Assembly (NCBI GenBank): GCA_024227155.1
Contig: JAAELB010000464.1
Span: forward strand, 1-41,236
Direction of reading: 5' to 3'
From: Desulfobulbaceae bacterium
Lineage (GTDB): Bacteria > Desulfobacterota > Desulfobulbia > Desulfobulbales > Desulfocapsaceae
Length of the DNA: 41,236 bases
How positions within the stretch are numbered: position 1 is the first letter of the stretch; each line of letters begins with the position of its first letter. Made by a program: the position numbers and the translations under genes. The notes below the pieces were generated by a model, which was given only the letters and a program-made list of their open reading frames with translations, ran no database searches and was not told where the DNA came from. Below are positions 15,874-25,972 of this stretch, one piece after another.

Positions 15874-16812
15874 TTACTTCGATAATTTTGCGACCTTCAT
15901 AAAATTATAGGGGTTTATCGGTTTTCCATCAAGAGTTACTTCATAGTGGAGGTGTGGTCCTGTTGATCTACCTGAGCTGCCGATCAGGCCAATCGCTTGC
16001 CCACGTTTGATTTTCTCCCCTCTTTTAACCACAAACTTCTGCATATGGGAGAAAGATGTTTTGTACCCGTTCCCATGGCTGATTTGTACGTAGTTACCGT
16101 ACCCGCCATTGCGAAATGCTCTTTTTACAACGCCGTCAGCTGTAGCGTAGATCTTGTCTCCCCTTTTTCCTTTGAAATCAATACCTTCATGGAAAGCAGA
16201 TTTTTTATTCAGCGGGTCTTTCCTTCTGCCGAAACGGGAGGTGATTGGTCCGGCTACCGGGCGACCAAATGGCAGGTAGCGTATGGTCTTTAAATATTTA
16301 TCCGCTTTATGGAGGAGCTCATCCCGTGCTTCTCTTGGGTACTGTATAAAAGGTCCACCGCTGTTTTTCGATGTGTCTTTATCCTCTTTTGAAAGCTTGA
16401 TGCCGATGGTGCCGACTATTTTCTCAATCAGCTCACTCCGTTCATTGAGCTCACTTACAGCATTGGAGAGAAGAGCATCTTTTTCTTCTTTAAATGCAGC
16501 AGCTTGAGTTTGCTTATCAAGCTCAAGCTGTGCAACTTGAGCTTCAAGTTGCTTAACATCCACTTCCTGGGTTTTATTATGTTGTGATATTATTGCTGTG
16601 CTTGCATCAAGTTGCTCCTGCAGCTTTGAAATTTGCTCTGAGCTGTTACGGTGTTTGGTATAAAAGGAGATGGAGAAGATACTTGTTACTGCAAGAAAGA
16701 CAAGGACTGCAGTGGAACTGCCAATAATAAGACGAAGCTTTTTTTTGTTACACGGTAATCTGACGACTTTGCCACTGTCACCGGCAATGATGATATGGAG
16801 CTGTTCATCCAT
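15874..16812 (-). CDS. Membrane-anchored M23 (LytM) peptidoglycan endopeptidase
   Basis: 312 residues. Residues 27-50 form one membrane segment, 52-140 a predicted coiled coil (regular KLQEQLDAS..QLEAQVAQLELDKQ pattern), and 185-305 the LytM domain. Zinc ligands are visible: H208 and D212 in HEGIDF, and H289 in PHLHYE, with the SSGRSTGPHLHYEV signature. All catalytic residues are present, so it should be an active D,D-endopeptidase rather than a degenerate EnvC/NlpD activator. The start ATG at 16812 is followed by a short cytoplasmic tail, giving the catalytic domain a periplasmic position. It is the first gene of the bactofilin operon. Confidence 0.93.
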   Translation of the reverse strand: MDEQLHIIIAGDSGKVVRLPCNKKKLRLIIGSSTAVLVFLAVTSIFSISFYTKHRNSSEQISKLQEQLDASTAIISQHNKTQEVDVKQLEAQVAQLELDKQTQAAAFKEEKDALLSNAVSELNERSELIEKIVGTIGIKLSKEDKDTSKNSGGPFIQYPREARDELLHKADKYLKTIRYLPFGRPVAGPITSRFGRRKDPLNKKSAFHEGIDFKGKRGDKIYATADGVVKRAFRNGGYGNYVQISHGNGYKTSFSHMQKFVVKRGEKIKRGQAIGLIGSSGRSTGPHLHYEVTLDGKPINPYNFMKVAKLSK

Positions 16813-17068
16813 TATGAAAATCCAAAAGTGTTGTTAATCATGAAGACAATAAGTATGTTGTCTTTTAGAATGTAACCTGTCCCCTCTGTCGAGGTTGAGA
16901 CGGTGTAAAATTTTAATAGCTTATACTAAGTAGCCCTGAAATTATCAACAATAAAAAGAACGCAGTTACGGGGGAATGATCTGTTAACTCCTGGTGTTTT
17001 TTAGGAATTCGACACTTCTGTCTCCTATATTATGACAATTAAATTAGCAACTATTCATATCGTATTTC

Positions 17069-18904
17069 ATGGTAAATCTCATAACCTGTAAAAGTTTATC
17101 TAAATCATTTGGTGTCCAGAATTTGTTCTCTGGAGTTAACCTGACTGTAAATAGTGGTGATCGGTTGGGGGTTATCGGCCCCAACGGCTCCGGAAAGTCA
17201 ACGCTCTTAAAAATTTTGTGTGATCTTGAAGATGCAGACACGGGGCAGGTCTCCTGCCAGAAATTTATCCGCATGAGCTATCTGGCGCAGGACGATGTTT
17301 TTGATGGTGCAGCAACGCTAACCGATAACCTGATGGCGGCCATGGAGAACACAGAATTGGATGAGGTGGAGAAGTATAATAAAGTGAACTCCCTCCTCAG
17401 TAAGGCTGAGTTTCCTGATAGAGATGTTCTGGTTAACGTTCTCTCGGGAGGCTGGCGTAAAAGACTGTCAATCTGCAGAGCAATGTTGCTTGAGCCTGAT
17501 GTTCTGGTGATGGATGAGCCGACCAACCATCTAGATATTGAGGGTATACTCTGGCTTGAAAAAATGCTCGTCAGTGGTGGGACCGGCTCACCTTCAGCCT
17601 ATCTTCTGGTAAGCCATGATCGCCGATTTCTTGAGAATTGTACTAACAGAATAGTTGAATTGGCAGCTGTCTATCCGGAGGGGACACTGCAGGTCCAGGG
17701 ACCTTATTCTAAATTTCTTGAAGAAAGGGAAAACTTTCTTGCCAGTCAGCAGGAAGAAGAGGTGCGTCTCGCAAATAAGGCCAGGCGGGAAATTGAATGG
17801 CTACGGCGGGGTCCTAAAGCACGGGCTACCAAAGCAAAATACCGGATCGATGAGGCGCACAAGCTGACGGGAGATCTTGCAGAGGTGAAGGCAAGGAACC
17901 GATCGTTGTCAAATGTGCAGATTGATTTTGAGGCAACGGGCAGAAAGACCAAGAAGTTGATGGAGTTGACCGGTATCACAAAGGCATACGATGACAGGGT
18001 GCTGTTTGAAAATCTTGATCTTATTTTATCCCCTGGCAGCAGGCTAGGGTTACTTGGTCGTAATGGCTGCGGCAAATCAACTCTTATGAAAATTATTGCC
18101 GGCGTGGATGGTAACTCCGAGGTGAAAGCTGATAGTGGGACTCTCCGGGCGGCTGATAAAATCAAAATTGTCAGTTTTGATCAGAACCGGGAAACGATAA
18201 ATCCGAAAATTACCCTTCGGCGCGCCCTGGCACCGGATGGAGATTCAATAGTTTTTGCCGGCAGGGCTCTTCATGTGGTTTCATGGGCAAAGAAGTTTCT
18301 CTTTCGGCCCGATCAACTTGAGACGCCGGTGGGACAGCTGTCCGGGGGCGAGCAGGCAAGAATCCTTATTGCCGGTTTAATGCGCCAACCCGCCGATGTT
18401 CTTCTACTCGATGAGCCTACCAACGATCTTGATATTTCATCTCTTGATGTGCTTGAGTCAAGTCTTGTTGAATTTCCTGGAGCACTTGTGCTTGTTACCC
18501 ACGATCGATTTCTCCTCGACAGAGTTTGCCACCGGGTACTCGGGTTTGGTGGGAAGAGTGGAGTGACCTTCTATGCTGACTATCAACAGTGGCTTGAGGA
18601 TCTAGAAACCGGCGCTGATAAAGATGAGGAAAAACAAAAGATCAAAGACACACAGAAGCCTAAAGCTAAGAAAATCAGCGGCAGACTTTCCTATATGGAT
18701 CAGCGGGAATATGATCAGATAGAGGAAAAAATATCTGAGGCTGAAGCATTAGTTGATAAGCTTCAACTGAAAATGGCACTCCCAGATGTGGTTGCCGATG
18801 CCGATCAGCTCGCGGCCTGCTGGCAAGAGCTTGAGGGGGCCCAGGCGGAAGTGGAACAGCTGTACAACCGCTGGGATGAGTTGGAAGAAAAAAAAGGAGA
18901 GTAG
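17069..18904 (+). CDS. uup: ABC-F family ATPase, Uup-like
   Basis: 611 residues with two ABC modules and no membrane domain. Module 1 has Walker A GPNGSGKST (37-45), signature LSGGW (125-129) and MDEPTNHLD (148-156). Module 2 has GRNGCGKST (about 331-339), LSGGEQ (about 422) and LLDEPTNDLD. Between them is the ABC-F linker with charged helices. The last about 75 residues are the coiled-coil C-terminal domain found in Uup (YDQIEEKISEAEALVDKLQL). Uup-type proteins act on ribosomes or on branched DNA. No clear ribosome site precedes the ATG. The next gene starts 12 nt after the stop, so they may be co-transcribed. Confidence 0.93.
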   Translation: MVNLITCKSLSKSFGVQNLFSGVNLTVNSGDRLGVIGPNGSGKSTLLKILCDLEDADTGQVSCQKFIRMSYLAQDDVFDGAATLTDNLMAAMENTELDEVEKYNKVNSLLSKAEFPDRDVLVNVLSGGWRKRLSICRAMLLEPDVLVMDEPTNHLDIEGILWLEKMLVSGGTGSPSAYLLVSHDRRFLENCTNRIVELAAVYPEGTLQVQGPYSKFLEERENFLASQQEEEVRLANKARREIEWLRRGPKARATKAKYRIDEAHKLTGDLAEVKARNRSLSNVQIDFEATGRKTKKLMELTGITKAYDDRVLFENLDLILSPGSRLGLLGRNGCGKSTLMKIIAGVDGNSEVKADSGTLRAADKIKIVSFDQNRETINPKITLRRALAPDGDSIVFAGRALHVVSWAKKFLFRPDQLETPVGQLSGGEQARILIAGLMRQPADVLLLDEPTNDLDISSLDVLESSLVEFPGALVLVTHDRFLLDRVCHRVLGFGGKSGVTFYADYQQWLEDLETGADKDEEKQKIKDTQKPKAKKISGRLSYMDQREYDQIEEKISEAEALVDKLQLKMALPDVVADADQLAACWQELEGAQAEVEQLYNRWDELEEKKGE

Positions 18905-18916
18905 GAGGCTTCAATC

Positions 18917-21733
18917 TTGATCGAAGTAAAGAACGTTTATTTCATTGGCTGTGGTGTTCTTGGGCCTGATGTTAATCACCTCAGTGAAAAGTTGGGCATC
19001 ACCCTGATAAAAAAAATGCTGCCGGGGGGGCTGCATAATCAGCCGGATGAACTGCGTCGTCGCCTTCAACTGGCAATCGATGAAGCTGCAGAGGATGAAA
19101 GCTGTGAAAGGATCATTGTGGGCTATGGTCTTTGTGGCAAGGGGGCGGTGGGGATTCATGCACCGCACATCCCCCTGGTTTTCCCAAAGGTCCATGACTG
19201 TATCGCGCTTTTTCTTGGCAGTGACCAGGCGTATAAGGATGAATTTGCCAGGTTCCCCGGGACCTATTACCTTTCCGCCGGCTGGTACACAGAGAAGACA
19301 CAGAGCCAAAAGGGTAAGCCGGATCAGGTCTGGGTTGGCTCAAAGGCCATGGGGTGCAAAGAGCTGACCGATATGTACGGGGAGAAAGGTGGAAAGGAGA
19401 TTATTGACTTTTGCAGTTCCTGGCAACAGAACTATCAACGGGCTGCTTTTATTGATACAGGTATAGGCAATGTTGAGCGACCGGCAAAGCATGCGCGGGA
19501 AATGGCGGAAAAATATAATTGGCAGTATCAGAAAATTAAGGGCAGCCTCTCTCTGATGACAAGGCTGTTGACGGCTACTGAGTCTGATGAGCAGATTCTG
19601 GTGGTGCCGGCCAACTATGTGACTACATACTCAGTTATCGGTAGTGGTCTGGATGCGGCCCCTAAGAGTGGGGCGGATATGTCTGAGAGTGCGGGAACAA
19701 GGCGTTTGGTGTTTGATGAGTCTGAAGATAGAGGGCTCGAAATTCAATATGGTCTGGGAATTGATGCGGGTGGAACGTACACCGATGCGGCAATCTATGA
19801 TTTTAAGAAGAAGGAACTGCACAGTAAAAACAAAGCTCTCACCACCAAATGGGATTTCTCCATTGGCATTGACCAGGCCATAGACAAACTTGATAAAGAC
19901 GTGCTGGCTCAGGTAAATCTGGTTTCAATTTCAACTACCCTTGCAACAAACGCCATCGTTGAGGCGGAGGGCCAAACGGCTGGCCTGTTTCTGATGTGCG
20001 GCGATGCGGGTCAGGGCGAAGGTCTTCTGCACCATAGCCCCCGGGCAGTCATCAAAGGGCGGTTAAATATCCAGGGCAAGGAACTTGAACCTGTAGACCC
20101 GGAGGAGATTCGCCGTAAAGCGAGACGCATGATAGAGCAGGGAGTTGCCGCCTTCGCAGTTTCCGGCTATGCGGGAATCATGAACCCTGTTCACGAACTG
20201 GAAGTAAAAAAAATTCTCAAAAAAGAAACGGGAATGGTTGTTACCTGTGGCCATGAGCTGTCAAGTTTGTTGAATTTTGTGGTCAGAGCTCAAACCGCCG
20301 TGCTCAATGCCCGAATTATTCAGAGGATGATAAAGTTTTTCGAGGAAATTGATCAGGTGTTGCAGGAAAGGGAGATTTATGCACCGGTGATGGTGGTTAA
20401 AGGAGATGGAACTCTCATGTCTTCAGCCATGGCCAGGGAACGTCCGGTTGAGACAATCCTGTCGGGTCCTGCAGCCAGTGTTGCCGGAGCAAAAATGCTA
20501 ACTGGGCTGGAAAATGCGACGGTGGTGGATATTGGAGGAACAACTACCGATACCGCCGATCTGGTTGATGGTGTTGTTGATGTTTGTGCTGGAGGTGCCC
20601 GGGTGGGAAACATTGGCACCCATGTAAAGGCCCTGAATATGCAGACGGTGGGGTTGGGCGGAGACAGTTTGATTCAGTGGGAGAATGGACAACTGCGGAT
20701 AGGTCCGCGTAGGGTTGCCCCCGTTGTCTGGGCGGATGCGGAAACCACGGAAGGGATTTCTGAGGCTATGGAGTATATGGAAACGACTATCAGGTTGCAA
20801 CCCCAAAGTCAACTCTCCACTATAATATTAGTGGCCATGAAAGGAGAATTTCCATTTACACCAACCCGGGAAGAAGAGCGTATCTATCAATTTCTGCAGG
20901 AACGGCCATATGGTATTAGTGAACTGGCGACTCCTTTAGGTTTACTCTCCGCCAAATTTTTATCCACAGCCAGGTTAGAAGCGAGTGGCCTGGTGCAAAG
21001 GTGCGGTCTTACTCCAACAGATATTTTGCATTACAAAGATCAGTTTGTGAAATGGCAGCCGGATGCAGCCAGACGGATGGTGGCTATTGTCGCAGGGCTC
21101 TGCGGTAAGAGTGAGGATGAGTTTGTGCAAGTCATTCTCACACGATTTGAGAAGGAGCTTGCAAGAGAGCTGCTGGTGAAGCAGTTACGCCAGGATGTTT
21201 CGGTTGATATGAAAACGGAAACACCTCTGTCAACACACCTCATCGACTGTATGTTATCCCGAAACAAGGGAAGGTATTCGCTCAGCGCGACCCTGGAGTA
21301 TCCTGTCATAGGTATCGGGGCGCCGGTACATTACTTTCTGCCGGATGCTGGTAAAAGACTTAATGCCAGAGTGATTATTCCAAAAGATGCAGATGTGGCT
21401 AATGCCCTGGGAGCAATTTGCAGCCATATTATGATTAAACAGCAGGTCACCATTCGCCCGACGGACACAGGGCGTTTTTGGGTGGATGGATTTGAGGGGA
21501 ACAGGCGGTTCAGGCACATTGAAGAAGCCGAGTCGTGGGCCGTAGATCAGTTGAAAAATAAGGTACAAAAAATGGCCGAATTTGCCGGAACCAGCAGGAA
21601 AATGGTAGAGATGGAGATTGACGATCACATAATTAAAGTTGCTGATGGAACACCTCTTTTCCTGGGCAGGTCTCTTCTTGCAACCCTGTCAGGTAGCCCA
21701 GATTTGATCCTGGAGTCCGTTCTGGAAAATTAA
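18917..21733 (+). CDS. DUF1638 - hydantoinase/oxoprolinase-family (ASKHA) fusion protein
   Basis: 938 residues from a TTG start with TAGGAGG 8 nt upstream. Residues 1-240 are a DUF1638 domain, with cysteines and histidines in GCGVLGPD, GYGLCGKG and KVHDCIALFLGS; its function is unknown. Residues about 278-800 are a hydantoinase A/oxoprolinase-type ATPase: phosphate 1 motif GIDAGGTYTDA (281-291), ISTTLATNAIVE, SGPAAS (516-521), VVDIGGTTTD (536-545) and GLGGDS (579-584). Around 665-720 is a winged-helix-like insertion (YQFLQERPYGISELATPLGL). No HyuB partner is adjacent. The next gene, 27 nt on, is a sodium symporter, so uptake and processing of one compound is a reasonable guess. The reaction is not known. 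Confidence 0.88.
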   Translation: MIEVKNVYFIGCGVLGPDVNHLSEKLGITLIKKMLPGGLHNQPDELRRRLQLAIDEAAEDESCERIIVGYGLCGKGAVGIHAPHIPLVFPKVHDCIALFLGSDQAYKDEFARFPGTYYLSAGWYTEKTQSQKGKPDQVWVGSKAMGCKELTDMYGEKGGKEIIDFCSSWQQNYQRAAFIDTGIGNVERPAKHAREMAEKYNWQYQKIKGSLSLMTRLLTATESDEQILVVPANYVTTYSVIGSGLDAAPKSGADMSESAGTRRLVFDESEDRGLEIQYGLGIDAGGTYTDAAIYDFKKKELHSKNKALTTKWDFSIGIDQAIDKLDKDVLAQVNLVSISTTLATNAIVEAEGQTAGLFLMCGDAGQGEGLLHHSPRAVIKGRLNIQGKELEPVDPEEIRRKARRMIEQGVAAFAVSGYAGIMNPVHELEVKKILKKETGMVVTCGHELSSLLNFVVRAQTAVLNARIIQRMIKFFEEIDQVLQEREIYAPVMVVKGDGTLMSSAMARERPVETILSGPAASVAGAKMLTGLENATVVDIGGTTTDTADLVDGVVDVCAGGARVGNIGTHVKALNMQTVGLGGDSLIQWENGQLRIGPRRVAPVVWADAETTEGISEAMEYMETTIRLQPQSQLSTIILVAMKGEFPFTPTREEERIYQFLQERPYGISELATPLGLLSAKFLSTARLEASGLVQRCGLTPTDILHYKDQFVKWQPDAARRMVAIVAGLCGKSEDEFVQVILTRFEKELARELLVKQLRQDVSVDMKTETPLSTHLIDCMLSRNKGRYSLSATLEYPVIGIGAPVHYFLPDAGKRLNARVIIPKDADVANALGAICSHIMIKQQVTIRPTDTGRFWVDGFEGNRRFRHIEEAESWAVDQLKNKVQKMAEFAGTSRKMVEMEIDDHIIKVADGTPLFLGRSLLATLSGSPDLILESVLEN

Positions 21734-21760
21734 ATTATATCCCTGTTACAGAGGTCTCTT

Positions 21761-23368
21761 ATGATTGTTAAAGTTTCTGTTCTTATCGGCTACTTTCTGG
21801 TGGTGTTGGCTATCGGCTTAGTTGCCCGTACGCGATGGAAATCGACACCGGAAACCTACTTCCTGGCAAATCGCCAGTTTGGTACGCTAATATTGCTGGC
21901 AACTATGACCGCCACAAACTTTAGTGCATTCACCGTATTTGGAACCTCAGGGGCCGGCTATCGTGACGGGTATGCCTTTTTTCCCATTATGGGTTTTGGC
22001 ACAGGGTTTATGGCACTCACTTTCTGGATCATCGGTCGTAAAATTCGTAGAGTGGGGAGTGATAACCAACTGGTTACCCCACCTGAACTGGTGAAGACAC
22101 TCTATAAAAGTCCATCCCTCTCCCTTCTGTTCGCCGTGGTGATGATCATCTTCACCATTCCCTATTTAGCGCTTCAACCAATGGCCGCCGGCTATGCTCT
22201 GGAAGAGCTTGTAGGGCTGCCTTATTTTAGTGGATGTGTATTAGTTACTGGAATTATTTTACTTTACACCTTGCGGGGAGGTTTGCGGGCGGTGGCCTGG
22301 ACCGATCTGTTCCAGGGTATTTTGATGTTTGTCCTTCTCGCTGTTTCCATGTTTATGGTAGCTGGCCATTTTGGTGGGTTCGTGGAGGCCAATCAGAAGG
22401 TGCTCGCCAGCAATCCGGAACTATTCTCCCGTCCCGGTGGTAGCGGTAAATATACCTTGGGGATTTGGTTCAGTTTTCTTATGCTCTGGTTTTTTTGCGA
22501 TCCCATGTTTCCGCAACTATTCCAGCGCTTTTTTGCTGCCAGGGATGATAAGGCCATTGGCAAAACCATGCTACTCTATCCCCTGGTCTGTACTGTACTC
22601 TTCTTTTTTCCTATTTCCATAGGGGTGATGGGCCATTTAGCTTATCCAGATTTGGTTGGTAAAGGCGCTGATAAGATTTTGCCCATGGTGATGATTGGTA
22701 TTTCAGGGGACTTTATGGCGGCACTGGTAATATCCGCCGGGATAGCGGCACTGATGTCCACCATGGATTCCCAGTTGTTGACCCTCAGTTCTATATTTAC
22801 CCGGGACATTATGCCCATGGTACGGGGGAGAGAAATCAAAACCAGTATTGGTGGGCGGGTGGCTGTAATTTTTCTGAGTCTGGCTGGATTGGCGTTGGCT
22901 TACAAACCTCCCGCGACCATTCTACAGATCGCCACCCAGACTTTTACCGGCCTGGCTGTACTCTTTCCCACGGTGATCTTCGGCCTGTACCTGAAAAGGG
23001 TGTATGCCCTGGCTGCCATTAGCTCTATACTGGTTGGAGAAACTGTTTTACTGATGTTTTATCTCAAATTACTGCCCAGTGGTCCGTTTCTTTCGGTAGT
23101 GTGGGTGTTGCTGGCAGCGGTCAGCACCTATCTGGCAATACATATCGTATTGGCAGCCCGTTCAGAAACGTTACAATTTGCATTGCCAGGTTGGCTTAAA
23201 GATCGGTATTTCTGGCTTTTCAGCTTTCTATTTGTCCTGTCGCTTGACTTTTGGTCCTGGAGGGTTGCAGAACCTCTCTTTTTCGGGGTTCCCTACTGGG
23301 TAGGATATTTCGTTCTGCTTTCGATCCTGCAAACCGTTATTATGGTGTGGCTGATTAGAAAAAAATGA
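21761..23368 (+). CDS. Sodium:solute symporter (SSS family)
   Basis: 535 residues and about 13 membrane segments. The N-terminal region has the family pattern ETYFLANRQFGTLILLATMT followed by ATNFSAFTVFGTSGAGYRDG, and the central part carries the conserved GLRAVAWTDLFQGILM segment and the sodium-site helix ALMSTMDSQLLTLSSIFTRDI. It imports an organic solute with Na+ across the inner membrane. AGAGG precedes the ATG. It follows the DUF1638-hydantoinase gene at 27 nt and is probably in the same transcript. Its stop is only 4 nt from the stop of the convergent kinase gene, with no terminator between. The substrate cannot be read from sequence. Confidence 0.92.
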   Translation: MIVKVSVLIGYFLVVLAIGLVARTRWKSTPETYFLANRQFGTLILLATMTATNFSAFTVFGTSGAGYRDGYAFFPIMGFGTGFMALTFWIIGRKIRRVGSDNQLVTPPELVKTLYKSPSLSLLFAVVMIIFTIPYLALQPMAAGYALEELVGLPYFSGCVLVTGIILLYTLRGGLRAVAWTDLFQGILMFVLLAVSMFMVAGHFGGFVEANQKVLASNPELFSRPGGSGKYTLGIWFSFLMLWFFCDPMFPQLFQRFFAARDDKAIGKTMLLYPLVCTVLFFFPISIGVMGHLAYPDLVGKGADKILPMVMIGISGDFMAALVISAGIAALMSTMDSQLLTLSSIFTRDIMPMVRGREIKTSIGGRVAVIFLSLAGLALAYKPPATILQIATQTFTGLAVLFPTVIFGLYLKRVYALAAISSILVGETVLLMFYLKLLPSGPFLSVVWVLLAAVSTYLAIHIVLAARSETLQFALPGWLKDRYFWLFSFLFVLSLDFWSWRVAEPLFFGVPYWVGYFVLLSILQTVIMVWLIRKK

Positions 23369-23372
23369 ATTT

Positions 23373-25949
23373 CTATACCCACTTTACCAACTCCGAGTAT
23401 AGGTCTTCGAGCGTAAAAGGTTTGGCGATAAGTGCATCCATGCCAGCTTCAAGTACATGGACACGATCTGTATCCATTGCCGCACCAGTCATTGCAATAA
23501 TCGGCAATTTATTTTGCTCCCCCTCATCTGCTCTGATTATTTTAGTTGCATCAAGCCCATTCATAACGGGCATCTGAACATCCATAAGCACAAGGTCAAA
23601 GTGAGAATTTGATGCAATAGCCTCAACAGCCTCCTGGCCGTTATTTGCAACGACGACTGTACAATGGGATAGCTCTAATAATCCCTTAGCGACCTCCTGG
23701 TTTATTATGTTATCTTCAACCAAGAGAACCTGCATGTTGTTGAAATCTGGCAACCTACTTAATGGGCTGCTTGCCTTTACCTCTTTTGTCTCTGAATCCT
23801 TATTGAAAAATATGGTAAAAATAAAGTCACTTCCTTTATGAATTTCACTCTCAACACATATTTTCCCCCCCATCAACTCAACAAGGTGCTTGGTGATTGA
23901 TAGCCCAAGCCCTGTACCACCAAACTCCCTCGTTGTTGAAGTATCAGCCTGATTGAAAGCTCCGAAAATATTTTCAGTTTGCTCGGGAGTCATTCCGATA
24001 CCCGTATCAGATACAGTAATTTGTAACTTAGCTCTTTCATCATCACTTACAAGCGGGTGGGCGGAGACAGATATCGAACCTTTTTTGGTAAACTTAACAC
24101 CATTACCCACAAGGTTCGTAAGAATTTGTCGAAAGCGTAATGGGTCGCCAATGAGATGGCGGGGAGTGTCAGGTGAGAGGTTAACATGTATTTCTAAACC
24201 TTTATCCTGGGCGGACAGATGAAAGACATCAATCACCTGTTTGATGGTATCATTGAGGTTGAAAGGAATTTCTTCAATATCGAGCATACCAGCTTCAATT
24301 TTTGAAAAATCAAGGATATCATTAATAACGCCTATCAGGGATGTAGCAGAGCTATTTATCTTCTCTAAGTAGTCCTGTTGTTTTGGATTAAGATCTGTTT
24401 GCAGTGCCAGGCGTGAGAGTCCTAACAGCGCATTCATAGGTGTGCGAATTTCATGGGACATATTGGCCAGGAAATTACTTTTTGCAATATTTGCCGCTTC
24501 AGCTTCTTTCTTAGCTTCCTCAAATTGATGGGTTCGCTCTGAAACCAGATCTTCAAGACCTTTTCTGTGCTGGTTCAACTCATTTTGTGACTTTTCCCGC
24601 TCCATAATAATTCCGGCGAGCCGAGCAGCTGATGACATATCATTGGATTCCGATTCATTCGGCAGTGCAGGATGATTGTAATACATACCAAAGGCGCCCA
24701 GGACTTCACCCTTTGAGTTTTTTATAGGTTCCGACCAGCAACAGCGCATGCCATGGGGGAGGGCTACATGTTTGATCTTTGCCCATTTGGGGTCTGTAGC
24801 GATATCCTCAACCACTACCCGTATTCCATGGTAGGTGGCCGTTCCGCAAGAACCAACGTTCGGGCCATTCTCCAGCCCATTTACTGCATCGCAATACTCT
24901 TTTGGCATGCTGGGTGCGCCCGCATGCATAAGTTTATTACCTTCAAGGAGAAGCATTGAACAGCGCAGTCCTGGATGGCGTGACTCATATAGATGTGCGA
25001 TAGCGTCGTAAATTTTTTCTTTAGATTCTCTTAACGCAATCATTTTGAGGATATCTGATGTGTTCAGAATAAATTGTTCTGATTTTTTTCGTTCGGTAAT
25101 GTCAGTATGGGTCCCGGTTAATCGAACAGGTTTGTTATGCACGCTACTCCGCACAAGAAAACCACGGGAGAGGATGTTGATGTCATGGCCATCCTTATGG
25201 TGCATGGTCATTTCAGCTTCAAAGGAATCAGCGTGACCCTCGATGTAATCACGAGCCGCCTGCAGCACTCTTTCTTTGTCATTAATATCAATAAGAGTAA
25301 CAAATGTATCCAAAACATCATTAAGCTCTTCTTCCCTATAACCAAGCATATTTTTCCAGCGCGGAGAGTAATACACCTCATCGGTTTCAAGATCCCAGTC
25401 CCACATGCCGTCATTGGCAGCCTGCATGGCTGCGGCAAAGCGTTGTTCACTTGTTTTTAGCTCTGCTGTTCGGGCATTCACCTGTGTTTCTAAATCTTCA
25501 AGCGCCAGTTTTAAGGCGATTTCGGCTTTTTTCTGAGCAGTAGTATTTGTGGAGACGATCATGATGGATTTGACTTCGCCTCTCTCAGTTTTTACCGGCA
25601 CGATTGTTGAAAAATAGTGTTGCTCATTGCCTTCAAGATCATGTACGACACCTTCATGGTGCAGAACCTCTCCATGGAGTTTGACCTTCATCATACTGTC
25701 TGTCATTTTGGTTCGGAATGATTCAGGGTAAAAAGCTAGGGGGTAGGGTTGTCCGTAGTACTCTGTAATATCACTGATATTGAGATCATTTACTCCGGCA
25801 GAACTCATGTATTGTAAATTGAAATCAAGGTCCACAATTTTTGTGCAGATAGGTGAGGCTTCTAGCAACTCCAGGCCACCGCCTCCCAGTTGAAATAACT
25901 GGTGAGTCTTTTCAGTGGATGGTTGTTTTGTTGAATTACTATATTCCAT
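23373..25949 (-). CDS. Hybrid sensor histidine kinase (PAS-PAS-GAF-HisKA-HATPase-REC)
   Basis: 858 residues without a clear membrane segment, so probably a cytoplasmic sensor. PAS-like 1 covers about 25-140, a coiled linker 140-165, PAS 2 with PAC 165-290 (WDWDLETDEVYYSPRWKNMLGY), and GAF about 295-450, which is rich in Cys and His and resembles GAF domains that bind ligands. A coiled linker leads to HisKA with the phospho-acceptor H499 in NMSHEIRTPMN. HATPase has its N box near N616, DTGIGM (648-653) and GGTGLGLSI. The receiver ends the protein with phospho-acceptor D790 (VLMDVQMP) and K843. No HPt domain or output gene is next to it, so the phosphorelay partner is elsewhere. Confidence 0.93.
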   Translation of the reverse strand: MEYSNSTKQPSTEKTHQLFQLGGGGLELLEASPICTKIVDLDFNLQYMSSAGVNDLNISDITEYYGQPYPLAFYPESFRTKMTDSMMKVKLHGEVLHHEGVVHDLEGNEQHYFSTIVPVKTERGEVKSIMIVSTNTTAQKKAEIALKLALEDLETQVNARTAELKTSEQRFAAAMQAANDGMWDWDLETDEVYYSPRWKNMLGYREEELNDVLDTFVTLIDINDKERVLQAARDYIEGHADSFEAEMTMHHKDGHDINILSRGFLVRSSVHNKPVRLTGTHTDITERKKSEQFILNTSDILKMIALRESKEKIYDAIAHLYESRHPGLRCSMLLLEGNKLMHAGAPSMPKEYCDAVNGLENGPNVGSCGTATYHGIRVVVEDIATDPKWAKIKHVALPHGMRCCWSEPIKNSKGEVLGAFGMYYNHPALPNESESNDMSSAARLAGIIMEREKSQNELNQHRKGLEDLVSERTHQFEEAKKEAEAANIAKSNFLANMSHEIRTPMNALLGLSRLALQTDLNPKQQDYLEKINSSATSLIGVINDILDFSKIEAGMLDIEEIPFNLNDTIKQVIDVFHLSAQDKGLEIHVNLSPDTPRHLIGDPLRFRQILTNLVGNGVKFTKKGSISVSAHPLVSDDERAKLQITVSDTGIGMTPEQTENIFGAFNQADTSTTREFGGTGLGLSITKHLVELMGGKICVESEIHKGSDFIFTIFFNKDSETKEVKASSPLSRLPDFNNMQVLLVEDNIINQEVAKGLLELSHCTVVVANNGQEAVEAIASNSHFDLVLMDVQMPVMNGLDATKIIRADEGEQNKLPIIAMTGAAMDTDRVHVLEAGMDALIAKPFTLEDLYSELVKWV

Positions 25950-25972
25950 TATTACCTCGTTAGCCGTTGCAG

